From: Natronohydrobacter thiooxidans | Lineage (GTDB): Bacteria; Pseudomonadota; Alphaproteobacteria; Rhodobacterales; Rhodobacteraceae | Reading direction: 5' to 3' | DNA length: 64,000 nt | Assembly: GCF_001884735.1 (NCBI RefSeq) | Contig: NZ_MJAP01000002.1 | Location: 248,001 to 312,000, forward strand | Shown: positions 56,674 to 64,000 of the stretch, in pieces | How the letters are laid out: each line of letters starts with the position of its first letter | Numbering within the stretch: position 1 is the first letter of the stretch | Notes under the pieces: generated by a model | Told to the model about the DNA's origin: nothing | Database searches by the model: none | Seen by the model: the letters and a program-made list of their open reading frames with translations, nothing else | Position numbers and translations under genes: made by a program

Positions 56674-56867
56674 TACTCTGCCCTACGCAAAACATTCGTG
56701 TCGGGTTTCACTTTCGGGTTCAATTCGGGCAAGAATACGGTCGTGACTGGTCAGCACTGGGACAATGCACAGCGAATGGGCGGATTTCTGCGAAAACGGT
56801 AAACAGCGGCGGCGGGACTGGTCGCGGTTTCGCGACAATCCTGCGCGGCGGGCTATGGGGCCGCGCC

Positions 56868-58985
56868 CTACAGGCCGAAGCTGGCGAAGGGGATGTATCG
56901 GACCGGAGTGCCCGGCGTGATCTGGATTGCCGCGTCGGGTAATTCGACCAGTCCTTCGGCCCAGCTCAACCCGCTGATGCGGCCCGATCCTTCCGAGGCA
57001 AAGACCTCGACCGCGCCCTGCTCATTGATCCTTGCGCGCAGATATTCGCGCCGCCCCGGTTTCTTGGATTTGCTGAAGGCTGCCGGAAGCTCGAAGCCCT
57101 GCGGTGTGATCCAGCCGCTTCCCGCCAGCAGTGACAGGGCGGGGCGGCCGAAGATCAGGGTGCAGACAAGGGCCGCGACCGGATTTCCGGGCAGGCCCAG
57201 AACCGGGACGCCCTGCCAGAGCGCCAAGGCGAGCGGGCGACCGGGTTTCAGGGCGATGCGCCAACTGCTGAGCGTGCCGCGCGCGCGCAGCAGGCGCGAG
57301 ACATGATCCTCATCCCCGGCAGAGGCCCCGCCCGAGGTCAGGATCACATCGCAACTCTGCGCGCCCTGATCGAGCGCGCCCGCAATGGCGGTCTCGTTGT
57401 CGGGCCAATGTCCCAGGTCGACCGGCTGATAGCCCCATTTGCGGGCGATCTCCAAGAGCATGGGGCGGTTGGCGTCATAGATCTGGTGCAGGGCTGCCGG
57501 TGCCGCTGGATCCGACAGGATTTCGTCGCCGGTGGAGAGCACGCCCACCCGCAGCGGGCGATGCACCGGGATGCGCGCGACCCCGAGTGCCGAGGCCAGC
57601 GCCAGATCGGGCGGCGTCAGGATGCGCCCGGTGCGCAGGAAAACCGCGCCGGCCTGCACATCCTCGCCGGCCTTGCGGGTGTTGATGCGCGGTTTGACCG
57701 GGCCGTCAAAGGCTACGCGGGCGCCGTCGGTTGCGCAGTCTTCCTCCAGCACGACGGTATCGACCCCTTGCGGCAGGATGGCGCCGGTCAGGATGCGGAT
57801 GGCATGGCCTGCGGGCAGGGGGCCGTCATAGGGCTGACCTGCGGCGGCGCGGCCCGCCACCAGCGGCAAGGTGTAGGGGCCGTCGCCTGCAAGCGCGGCA
57901 TGGGCGAAGCCATAGCCATCCACGGCGGAATTGGCAGCAGGCGGGTTGGCGCGGCGGGCGATAAGGTCTTGCGCCAGTACGCGCCCGCCGGACTGTGCCG
58001 TGGCGAGGTCTTCAGTGGTGGTGACAGGGTGCAGCGCGTCGCGCAGCCGGGTCAGGGCGGCCTCCACCGGCACCCAGTCCACGCCCTGCGGCATGGCGAA
58101 ACAGTCATTGCGCAGGCGCGGCGGGGTCAGGGCTGGCTGGCCCAGCGCCGAGAGCAGCTCTGCGCCGTGTCCGGCACCCAGTATCCAGCCTTCCTCGCGC
58201 AGGATATCGCGCGGGGCCTCCGGGCGCATCATGGGGGCCAAATCCGCCGCGTGAAAGGCGCGCGCCAGCAGATCGACCTGCGCGGCATCCTTGCAGGCAT
58301 AGCCTTGGGCCGCGCGCACAGCGCTGTCGATCAGCGAGAGATAGGTTTCGGTCAGGACCAGCGGCGCAGGGGTATCCTGCATCGGCCAGACTGCGAGAGC
58401 GTCGCCGAATTCCGCGCGCAACTGCGCCAGATGGGCCTGACCGAGCAGGCTTTGCGAGCCGACAGAGCCGGTGGTGTAGAGCTTCCACATCGGATGCGAC
58501 CCGGCGCAGAGCGCTTCGGTCGCGCGCAGGTCTGCCAGCCCGTGCCCGCTGCGTTCCTTGCCCTTGGCTGGCAGGTCGGGCAGATCAAGATGATCTGGCC
58601 TGCCCCAGAAGGGCCCCAGCCCCGGAAACCGGCGGTTGATCTCGGCTGCGACATGAAACCGGTTGTTGCGGTTCGTCGCGTCATCTTCGATCCGTGCCGC
58701 CAGCCAGTCCCAGACGGCCAGCGCTTCGGCCCGGCCGGTCAGATGTTTGGCAAAGCCTTTGGGAAAACCGAAGCCGATGTCGAAACTGACCAGCATGCGC
58801 TGATTTTCCGCCAGCGCCGCGCGCATCTGGTTGCGCAGATAGGCCATTGTCTCGGCACGGGTCGCGAAATTCTGCGGGGGGTCGGCCTGCGCCCCTGCCA
58901 TGCCGATCCAGATGGAATCTGCGCCGCGTTTCGGGGTGGAATTGGCCGACCAATCCACCACAAGGATGCGGTCAAACCGGCTCAT
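56868..58985 (-). CDS. moeA: Fusion of a DUF429-like domain and molybdopterin molybdenumtransferase MoeA
   Basis: 705-aa two-part protein. Residues 1-290 resemble DUF429, a predicted RNase H-fold domain, with acidic residues in RILVVDWSANSTP, LVSFDIGFGFPKGF, LVLTETYLSLIDSAV and KDAAQVDLLARAF. Residues 300-705 are MoeA, which inserts molybdate into molybdopterin, with NSAVDGYGFA, RILTGAILPQGVDTVVLEED, VGVLSTGDEI, TSGGASAGDEDHV and LKPGRPLALALWQGVPVLGLPGNPVA. MoeA alone is about 400 aa. It is followed by mobB (4-base overlap), mobA and fdhD upstream in the same operon. The role of the N-terminal domain is unknown. Confidence 0.85.
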   Translation of the reverse strand: MSRFDRILVVDWSANSTPKRGADSIWIGMAGAQADPPQNFATRAETMAYLRNQMRAALAENQRMLVSFDIGFGFPKGFAKHLTGRAEALAVWDWLAARIEDDATNRNNRFHVAAEINRRFPGLGPFWGRPDHLDLPDLPAKGKERSGHGLADLRATEALCAGSHPMWKLYTTGSVGSQSLLGQAHLAQLRAEFGDALAVWPMQDTPAPLVLTETYLSLIDSAVRAAQGYACKDAAQVDLLARAFHAADLAPMMRPEAPRDILREEGWILGAGHGAELLSALGQPALTPPRLRNDCFAMPQGVDWVPVEAALTRLRDALHPVTTTEDLATAQSGGRVLAQDLIARRANPPAANSAVDGYGFAHAALAGDGPYTLPLVAGRAAAGQPYDGPLPAGHAIRILTGAILPQGVDTVVLEEDCATDGARVAFDGPVKPRINTRKAGEDVQAGAVFLRTGRILTPPDLALASALGVARIPVHRPLRVGVLSTGDEILSDPAAPAALHQIYDANRPMLLEIARKWGYQPVDLGHWPDNETAIAGALDQGAQSCDVILTSGGASAGDEDHVSRLLRARGTLSSWRIALKPGRPLALALWQGVPVLGLPGNPVAALVCTLIFGRPALSLLAGSGWITPQGFELPAAFSKSKKPGRREYLRARINEQGAVEVFASEGSGRISGLSWAEGLVELPDAAIQITPGTPVRYIPFASFGL

Positions 58986-59482
58986 GCCTGCATCCCCAGA
59001 TCGGCGAGGATGAAATCCGCGATGGCGCGCGTGTTGTTCAGATCAAGCTGGGGCAGGTCGATATCGTCTATGGCCGTGTCGGTCGCTACGGCGCGGATGC
59101 TGGCATTCCTGCGCGCCAGCAGATCGCGTCCGGCCGCAAGGCGATAGGCTTCGATCTTGGGGTGATCAGAGCGTTTATAGCCCTCGATCAGCACCAGATC
59201 GACGGGTGAGAGCTTCGTGAGAAGATCGGCAAGGGGTGGCTCCGGCGCATCGCGCAACTCATGCATGACCGCCCAGCGCCGGGGCGAGGACAGGACGACC
59301 TCGCGCGCACCTGCAATGCGGTGACGGTAGGAATCGCGCCCTTCATGGTCAATTTCGGTGTCGTGATGGGCATGTTTTACGGTCGAGACACGCAAGCCCC
59401 GCGACACGAATTCAGCGACCAGCCGTTCCATCAAGGTGGTCTTGCCCGTGTTCTTCCAGCCGGTAACGCCGTAGATTTTCAT
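58982..59482 (-). CDS. mobB: Molybdopterin-guanine dinucleotide biosynthesis protein B
   Basis: 166-aa P-loop GTPase that assists MobA. Walker A is in GVTGWKNTGKTTLMERL (residues 5-21), and DLVLIEGYKRSDHPKIEAYR (near 110) is typical of MobB. It overlaps the moeA fusion gene and mobA by 4 bases each. Confidence 0.92.
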   Translation of the reverse strand: MKIYGVTGWKNTGKTTLMERLVAEFVSRGLRVSTVKHAHHDTEIDHEGRDSYRHRIAGAREVVLSSPRRWAVMHELRDAPEPPLADLLTKLSPVDLVLIEGYKRSDHPKIEAYRLAAGRDLLARRNASIRAVATDTAIDDIDLPQLDLNNTRAIADFILADLGMQA

Positions 59483-60087
59483 GCCTGCCCTGCGATCTGT
59501 TCGGCAACAGCAATATCCTCTGGCGTGTTGATATTGAAGAAGGGATCGAAAGGGTCTGTGCCGAACTCTGCGGTGCCCGCGCCATGCTGATCGGTCCAGA
59601 GCACGACCTTGCGCAACCCGCCGATCAGGGCTGCGCGCAGATCATCGCGCAGGGCAACCGGCCAGAGGCCGAAGGTCGGCTGACGCCAGAGCTTGCCGCC
59701 TTCGCGCGTGGCAGCGAGCGCGAGGCCACTTGGCCCGGCAGCGGCCTGAAGCTGCGCGACCAGATCATGCGGGAAAAACGGCGTGTCGGCGGCGACAGAG
59801 ACCACGGAATCCGCCCCTTGTTTCGCGGCCCAGTCCATCCCGGCCAGCACGCCCGCAAGCGGGCCGGGCCAATCGGGCAGGCTATCGGCGATGACCGGCA
59901 GGCGATATTCAGCAAATCGCGAGGGATTGCCATTGGCATTGAGCGCGATACCCCCCACCTGCGGCGCCAGACGCACGATGACGTGATCCAGAAGTGGCCT
60001 GCCTGCGACTTGGCGCAACCCCTTGTCGCCGCCCCCCATGCGCGTGGCCTGCCCGCCCGCAAGGATCACCCCGAGCGGCAGGCTCAT
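59479..60087 (-). CDS. mobA: Molybdenum cofactor guanylyltransferase
   Basis: 202-aa enzyme adding GMP to the molybdenum cofactor to give the MGD form used by DMSO-reductase-family enzymes. The nucleotide-binding LAGGQATRMGGGDKGLRQV is at residues 10-28, and metal-binding SVAADTPFFP near 97. Coupled to fdhD (upstream) and mobB (downstream) by 4-base overlaps. Confidence 0.93.
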   Translation of the reverse strand: MSLPLGVILAGGQATRMGGGDKGLRQVAGRPLLDHVIVRLAPQVGGIALNANGNPSRFAEYRLPVIADSLPDWPGPLAGVLAGMDWAAKQGADSVVSVAADTPFFPHDLVAQLQAAAGPSGLALAATREGGKLWRQPTFGLWPVALRDDLRAALIGGLRKVVLWTDQHGAGTAEFGTDPFDPFFNINTPEDIAVAEQIAGQA

Positions 60088-60953
60088 GCCCCGGCCCCTT
60101 TGCGGCGGTGCTTGCGATCCTCTTCGGGCACCGCGCTGAGGTCGGCATCGCGGATCAGACGCTCTTCGCCGGACAGGCAGATGAAACGCTGCCCGCGCAT
60201 GCGCCCGATCAGGGTCAGGCCGACCTGCCGCGCGATTTCAACGCCCCAAGCGGTGAAGCCCGAGCGCGAGGCGAGCACCGGAATGCCCATCTGCGCGGTC
60301 TTGATCACCATTTCCGAGGTCAGGCGTCCGGTGGTGTAGAGGATCTTGTCTGCCCCGGTCACGCCATGCCGGAACATATAGCCCGAGATCTTGTCCACGG
60401 CATTGTGGCGGCCGACATCTTCCATATAGACCAGAACCTCGTCGCGCTGGCACAGGACAGTGCCATGGATCGCCCCTGCCGCCAGATAGAGCGATGGCAC
60501 GGTGTTGATCGTCTTTGCCAGCGCATAGAGCCAGCTTGTGCGGATCTCTGCCTCGGGCAGGGTCAGACCCTCAAGCCCTTCCATCATATCGCCAAAGACC
60601 GTGCCCACGGCGCAGCCCGAGGTGCGGGTCTTTTTCTTCACCTTCTCTTCATAGCTGGTCTGGCGGGTTGTGCGCACGACGACGACTTCCAGATCTTCGT
60701 CATATTCGATGGCTGTGACCTGATCATCCGCCCGCAGCATCCCCTGATTGCGCAGGAAGCCCAGCGCCAGATATTCCGGGTAATCGCCGATCGTCATGGC
60801 GGTGACGATTTCCTGTGCATTCAGAAAGATCGTCAGCGGGCGCTCTTCGACGACGCGGATGGTCTGGCGTTGCCCGGTCTGGTCATGTCCTTCGACTGCG
60901 CGGGTCAGCCTCGGGTTGTCGGTGTCGGGCAGATAGCGGGGGGCTTGCACCAT
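60084..60953 (-). CDS. fdhD: Formate dehydrogenase accessory sulfurtransferase
   Basis: 289-aa FdhD, which passes sulfur from IscS to the cofactor of formate dehydrogenase. GFLRNQGMLRADDQ and YMEDVGRHNAVDKISGYMF and TTGRLTSEMVIKTAQMGIP are typical. At the sulfur-carrying loop only one cysteine is seen (C114 in RTSGCAVG) where many FdhD proteins have Cys-x-x-Cys; the family knowledge that the first cysteine is the essential one suggests activity is kept. First gene of fdhD-mobA-mobB-moeA. Confidence 0.92.
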   Translation of the reverse strand: MVQAPRYLPDTDNPRLTRAVEGHDQTGQRQTIRVVEERPLTIFLNAQEIVTAMTIGDYPEYLALGFLRNQGMLRADDQVTAIEYDEDLEVVVVRTTRQTSYEEKVKKKTRTSGCAVGTVFGDMMEGLEGLTLPEAEIRTSWLYALAKTINTVPSLYLAAGAIHGTVLCQRDEVLVYMEDVGRHNAVDKISGYMFRHGVTGADKILYTTGRLTSEMVIKTAQMGIPVLASRSGFTAWGVEIARQVGLTLIGRMRGQRFICLSGEERLIRDADLSAVPEEDRKHRRKGAGA

Positions 60954-61022
60954 TGCGCTCTGGTCCTGCGGCCTGTTTCAATCTAGATGGATATAACATC
61001 TGCGAAGGCAAAGGGCAGGGCA

Positions 61023-61535
61023 ATGTTGGGCTTTATCACGCTTGAAGGGCGCGGGGCATCGGACAGGGTGCTGGCCGATCTGGCGCATGATCTGAGCGCG
61101 CGCGGTGTCGATCTGGCCGGGGTCATCCAGATCAATCGTGAAACCCGCCCGGACCGGCTGTGCGACATGGATTTGCAGGTGCTGGGCCATGACCACACTG
61201 TCCGGATCAGCCAGAGCCTCGGGCCGCATGCGCGTGGCTGTCGTCTGGACCCGCTTGGGCTGGAAACCGCCGTGGGGCTGGTCGAGGCCGATCTGGACCG
61301 CAAACCGGCGCTGCTGATCCTGAACAAATTCGGCAAATCCGAACTGGACGGGCGCGGGTTCCGCAACGTCATCGGGAAGGCGCTGTCAGCGGATGTGCCG
61401 GTGCTGACCGCTGTGAACAAGGCCAATCTGGCCGGGTTCCAGCAGTTTGCCGAAGGAATGGCCGAAGCGCTTGACCCCGCGCCGCACGCTTTGCTGGAGT
61501 GGTGCGGTCGCGTGACGCAGCGACGTTTTGCCTAG
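61023..61535 (+). CDS. DUF2478 protein linked to molybdenum genes
   Basis: 170-aa protein from MLGFITLEGRGASDRVLADL, resembling DUF2478. Conserved-looking blocks are GVIQINRETRPDRLCDMDLQ, ISQSLGPHARGCRLDPLGLE, LLILNKFGKSELDGRGFRNV and VLTAVNKANLAGF. The NKFGKSE and VNKANL blocks recall P-loop GTPase NKxD-like elements, although no Walker A motif is obvious at the start. It is divergent from fdhD with only about 70 bases between them, so a role in molybdenum cofactor or molybdate metabolism is plausible but unproven. Confidence 0.8.
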   Translation: MLGFITLEGRGASDRVLADLAHDLSARGVDLAGVIQINRETRPDRLCDMDLQVLGHDHTVRISQSLGPHARGCRLDPLGLETAVGLVEADLDRKPALLILNKFGKSELDGRGFRNVIGKALSADVPVLTAVNKANLAGFQQFAEGMAEALDPAPHALLEWCGRVTQRRFA

Positions 61536-61603
61536 GAAAACCGGCTTTTTCACGCTATCTTAACGATAATTGACGTCATTTGCGTGTTTGCAGGAGGGAG
61601 ATC

Positions 61604-62248
61604 ATGTCTGAAAGGACTGACCGTCACTTCGTTTCCGAGGCCGGAACCGTTGGGCCGCTGGAGACCTTGCGCGGCAAGCAGCTATCCTTGGCGAAATTGC
61701 GTCAGCCGCCCGCGCAGGTGATGGCGCGTTACTGCTTTCGCCCGTGGGAGGCCGATGACGCCCCGGTCTATCAGCGCATGCTCGATGATGCGGAACTCTG
61801 GCGCTATATGCCCGAGGCGTATCCGGGCGAGATCTCCCCGGATATGGCGGGTACGCTGATTGAACTGTCGCGGCAGGCCAGTCATCACAAGGTTCGTGCG
61901 GTCGAATATCAGGGCCGGGTGATCGGCCAGATGCGCATGCAGTGGAAGACCGATGTCACGCCGCCGCAATCGGGCGAGATCAGCTACTGGCTGGGGCGCG
62001 ACTATTGGGGGCTGGGGCTGGCCGCGCCGATGATCGCGCTGTTTTCCTGGCGCTGCTTCAGCATCTTTCCCGCGCTCTCGATGATCAATGCGCGGGTGCA
62101 TCGCGAGAACATGGCCTCGCAGCGTGTGTTGGAGCGTCTGGGCTGGACACGGGTCGGTATTGAGGGCGATTGGCAGGAATTCCGGATGCAGCGCCAGCAT
62201 GTGACCGACTGGGCGAGCCTGAACAAGCCCGTCACGCTGCCGGGCTGA
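61604..62248 (+). CDS. GNAT-family acetyltransferase (RimJ/RimL-like)
   Basis: 214-aa N-acetyltransferase. The acetyl-CoA fold is recognised from YCFRPWEADDAPVYQRMLDD, SYWLGRDYWGLGLAAPMIAL and ARVHRENMASQRVLERLGWT. It resembles RimJ/RimL enzymes acting on N-terminal or small-molecule amines; the substrate is unknown. The start MSERTDRHF follows a GGAGGG site. Confidence 0.85.
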   Translation: MSERTDRHFVSEAGTVGPLETLRGKQLSLAKLRQPPAQVMARYCFRPWEADDAPVYQRMLDDAELWRYMPEAYPGEISPDMAGTLIELSRQASHHKVRAVEYQGRVIGQMRMQWKTDVTPPQSGEISYWLGRDYWGLGLAAPMIALFSWRCFSIFPALSMINARVHRENMASQRVLERLGWTRVGIEGDWQEFRMQRQHVTDWASLNKPVTLPG

Positions 62249-62256
62249 GTGAAAAT

Positions 62257-62309
62257 CTTGCACGCGGCGGCTGTGCCCATCTTGCAACAGGCCGCTGCCT
62301 TTCCCACAT
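62257..62309 (+). promoter_or_regulatory. Candidate tandem RpoH (sigma32) promoters of clpB
   Basis: Two heat-shock-like promoters can be drawn. The first has CTTGCAC (62257-62263) and GCCCATCT (62275-62282), 11 bases apart. The second has CTTGCAA (62281-62287) and TCCCACAT (62302-62309), 14 bases apart. Both resemble CTTGAAA and CCCCATNT. They precede clpB, a classical heat-shock gene. Confidence 0.4.
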
Positions 62310-62389
62310 GAGTTTGAAGGCCCGACAGGGCCATGTGCTGCGTGTCAGGCATGGCCGGATTTCCGGGCGCTTATGTAGGAGAAGATGCC

Positions 62390-64000
62390 ATGACACTAGA
62401 CAAATTCACCGAGCGGGCGCGCGGATTTATTCAGGCCGCCCAGACAATTGCCTTGCGCGAGGATCATCAGCGCGTGACGCCTGTCCATGTGCTTAAGGCG
62501 CTTCTGGACGATGATCAGGGCATGGCCGCAAATCTGATCCGCAGCGCAGGTGGATCGCCGGAACGCGTGGTGCAGGCAACCGAAATCGCGCTTGCGAAAA
62601 TGCCGAAGGTTTCGGGCGGCGAAGGTCAGATCTATCTCGATCCGCAGACCGCCAAGCTGCTGGATCAGGCCGAACAGCTTGCCAAGAAAGCCGGGGACAG
62701 TTTCGTGCCGGTCGAGCGGTTGCTGACCGCGCTGGCGCTGGTGAAATCCGACGCCAAGGACGCGCTGGATGCAGGCGCGGTGACGGCGCAGAAACTCAAT
62801 ACCGCGATCAATGACATTCGCAAGGGGCGCACGGCGGACAGTGCCTCGGCCGAGGAAGGTTATGACGCGCTGAAGAAATACGCCCGCGACCTGACGCAGG
62901 CGGCGCGCGATGGCAAGATCGACCCGATCATCGGGCGCGATGATGAAATCCGCCGCGCGATGCAGGTGCTGTCGCGGCGCACCAAGAATAACCCCGTCCT
63001 GATCGGCGAGCCCGGCGTGGGCAAGACCGCGATTGCGGAAGGCCTGGCGCTGCGTATCGTCAATGGCGATGTGCCGGAGAGCCTGCGCGACAAGAAGCTG
63101 ATGGCGCTGGATATGGGCGCGCTGATCGCCGGGGCGAAATATCGCGGCGAGTTCGAGGAACGGCTGAAAGCGATCCTGTCAGAGGTGACGGCAGCGGATG
63201 GTGAGATCATTCTCTTCATTGACGAGATGCACACGCTGGTCGGTGCGGGCAAATCCGAGGGCGCGATGGATGCCGCGAACCTGATCAAGCCTGCGCTTGC
63301 ACGGGGCGAGTTGCATTGCGTGGGGGCGACCACGCTGGACGAATATCGCAAGCATGTGGAGAAGGACGCAGCCCTTGCGCGGCGCTTCCAGCCCGTTGTC
63401 GTGGAAGAACCGACAGTCGAGGATACGATCTCGATCCTGCGCGGGATCAAGGAAAAATATGAGTTGCATCATGGCGTGCGGATCAGCGACAGCGCGCTGG
63501 TCGCGGCGGCCACGCTCTCGCATCGCTACATCACGGACCGGTTCCTGCCCGACAAGGCCATCGACCTGATGGACGAGGCGGCCTCGCGCCTGCGGATGGA
63601 AGTGGACAGCAAGCCTGAGGAGCTGGATGCGCTGGACCGCGATATTCTGCAAAAGCAGATCGAGGCCGAAGCGCTGAAGAAGGAAGATGATGCGGCCAGC
63701 AAGGACCGGCTGGCGACGCTGGAAAAGGAACTGTCGGACCTGATGCAGCGTAGTGCCGAGATGACCGCTTCCTGGCAGTCCGAGCGCGACATGCTGGAAG
63801 CTGCGCGCCAGATCAAGGAAGAGCTGGACCGCGCGCGGATCGATCTGGAAACCGCCAAGCGCAGCGGCGATTTCGCCAATGCCGGGCGACTGCAATATGG
63901 GGTGATCCCGGAACTGGAGCGCAAGCTGGCCGAGGCTGAGGCGCGCGAGGCGGAAAAGCTGGTGGCCGATGCCGTGCGCCCCGAGCAGATCGCGGAAGTG
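62390..64000 (+). CDS. clpB: ATP-dependent chaperone ClpB (5' part, cut by window end)
   Basis: First 537 codons of the disaggregase ClpB, which works with DnaK to resolve aggregates. The frame is open to the window end, about 60% of a usual 860-870-aa protein. The start [20 protein letters not shown] follows a GGAGAAG site. The N-domain (to about 150), NBD1 with Walker [10 protein letters not shown] (near 206) and Walker [11 protein letters not shown], and the coiled-coil M-domain beginning near 410 ([19 protein letters not shown]) are complete or nearly so; NBD2 lies beyond the window. Confidence 0.95.
   Translation, partial: MTLDKFTERARGFIQAAQTIALREDHQRVTPVHVLKALLDDDQGMAANLIRSAGGSPERVVQATEIALAKMPKVSGGEGQIYLDPQTAKLLDQAEQLAKKAGDSFVPVERLLTALALVKSDAKDALDAGAVTAQKLNTAINDIRKGRTADSASAEEGYDALKKYARDLTQAARDGKIDPIIGRDDEIRRAMQVLSRRTKNNPVLIGEPGVGKTAIAEGLALRIVNGDVPESLRDKKLMALDMGALIAGAKYRGEFEERLKAILSEVTAADGEIILFIDEMHTLVGAGKSEGAMDAANLIKPALARGELHCVGATTLDEYRKHVEKDAALARRFQPVVVEEPTVEDTISILRGIKEKYELHHGVRISDSALVAAATLSHRYITDRFLPDKAIDLMDEAASRLRMEVDSKPEELDALDRDILQKQIEAEALKKEDDAASKDRLATLEKELSDLMQRSAEMTASWQSERDMLEAARQIKEELDRARIDLETAKRSGDFANAGRLQYGVIPELERKLAEAEAREAEKLVADAVRPEQIAEV

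Noticed and set aside
57303..59147. Open frame of 614 codons on the plus strand
   Set aside because: Antisense to the MoeA fusion gene.

Overview
The window is a high-GC, gene-dense stretch of a Rhodobacterales (Rhodobacteraceae) alphaproteobacterial chromosome. The lineage is inferred from the gene order rpsT-dnaA-dnaN-recF, from family-typical protein sequences such as UbiB/UbiE, RsfS/RlmH and EctABC-Ask, and from an intergenic repeat (core TTCATCTTGCC-AAATACTC) that recurs four times. A complete ectoine operon suggests a halophilic or osmotically stressed lifestyle. No rRNA, complete tRNA, CRISPR array, insertion sequence or prophage was seen.

Layout. (1) 1-4.5 kb: ectABC-ask operon with a divergent MarR regulator (EctR type). 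(2) 4.6-17.6 kb: an inositol-type catabolic island, with an ABC transporter plus iolB on the minus strand, a LacI regulator, an oxidoreductase plus iolE, and the operon iolD-iolC-iolB2-aldolase-iolG. Two copies of the palindrome TTGCAACCGGTTGCAA lie in front of the transporter/lacI and iolE/iolD divergons and tie it into one regulon. (3) 17.8-25.7 kb: pxpBCA (5-oxoprolinase), a Rieske betaine demethylase with its reductase, a DgcA-like flavoprotein and a TetR regulator. (4) 25.8-30.2 kb: a TPP riboswitch and thiDOSGEF. (5) 30.4-36.7 kb: a membrane alpha/beta hydrolase, a compositionally odd interval (about 32.1-34.2 kb) and an 801-residue acidic protein. (6) 36.8-47.2 kb: thiamine pyrophosphokinase, ubiB, ubiE, mutM, an enoyl-CoA hydratase, rpsT, dnaA, dnaN, recF, a VOC protein and a LysE exporter. 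(7) 47.2-56.7 kb: a lytic transglycosylase, dapA, an interrupted phosphatase-fold gene, a membrane protein, leuDC, rsfS-rlmH and a LysR regulator. (8) 56.9-61.5 kb: molybdenum cofactor genes (a MoeA fusion, mobB, mobA, fdhD) and a divergent DUF2478 gene. (9) 61.6-64 kb: a GNAT acetyltransferase and the 5' part of clpB.

How the genes work together. Osmolyte metabolism recurs: ectoine is made in region 1 and betaine-type methylamines are probably degraded in region 3. Thiamine is handled at two loci, the TPP-controlled thiazole/pyrimidine operon without thiC and the pyrophosphokinase. The molybdenum block would serve formate dehydrogenase or related enzymes encoded elsewhere.

Most interesting observations: a small island protein (32917-33444) that ends in EEETDIPF, a close match to the C-terminal tip of single-stranded DNA-binding protein; a MoeA fused to an RNase H-fold-like domain; a probable CTG start for rsfS; two IolB paralogues in one regulon; an in-frame amber codon splitting an endonuclease/exonuclease/phosphatase-family gene; and a cluster of three hairpins beside a tRNA-like T-arm in the odd interval.
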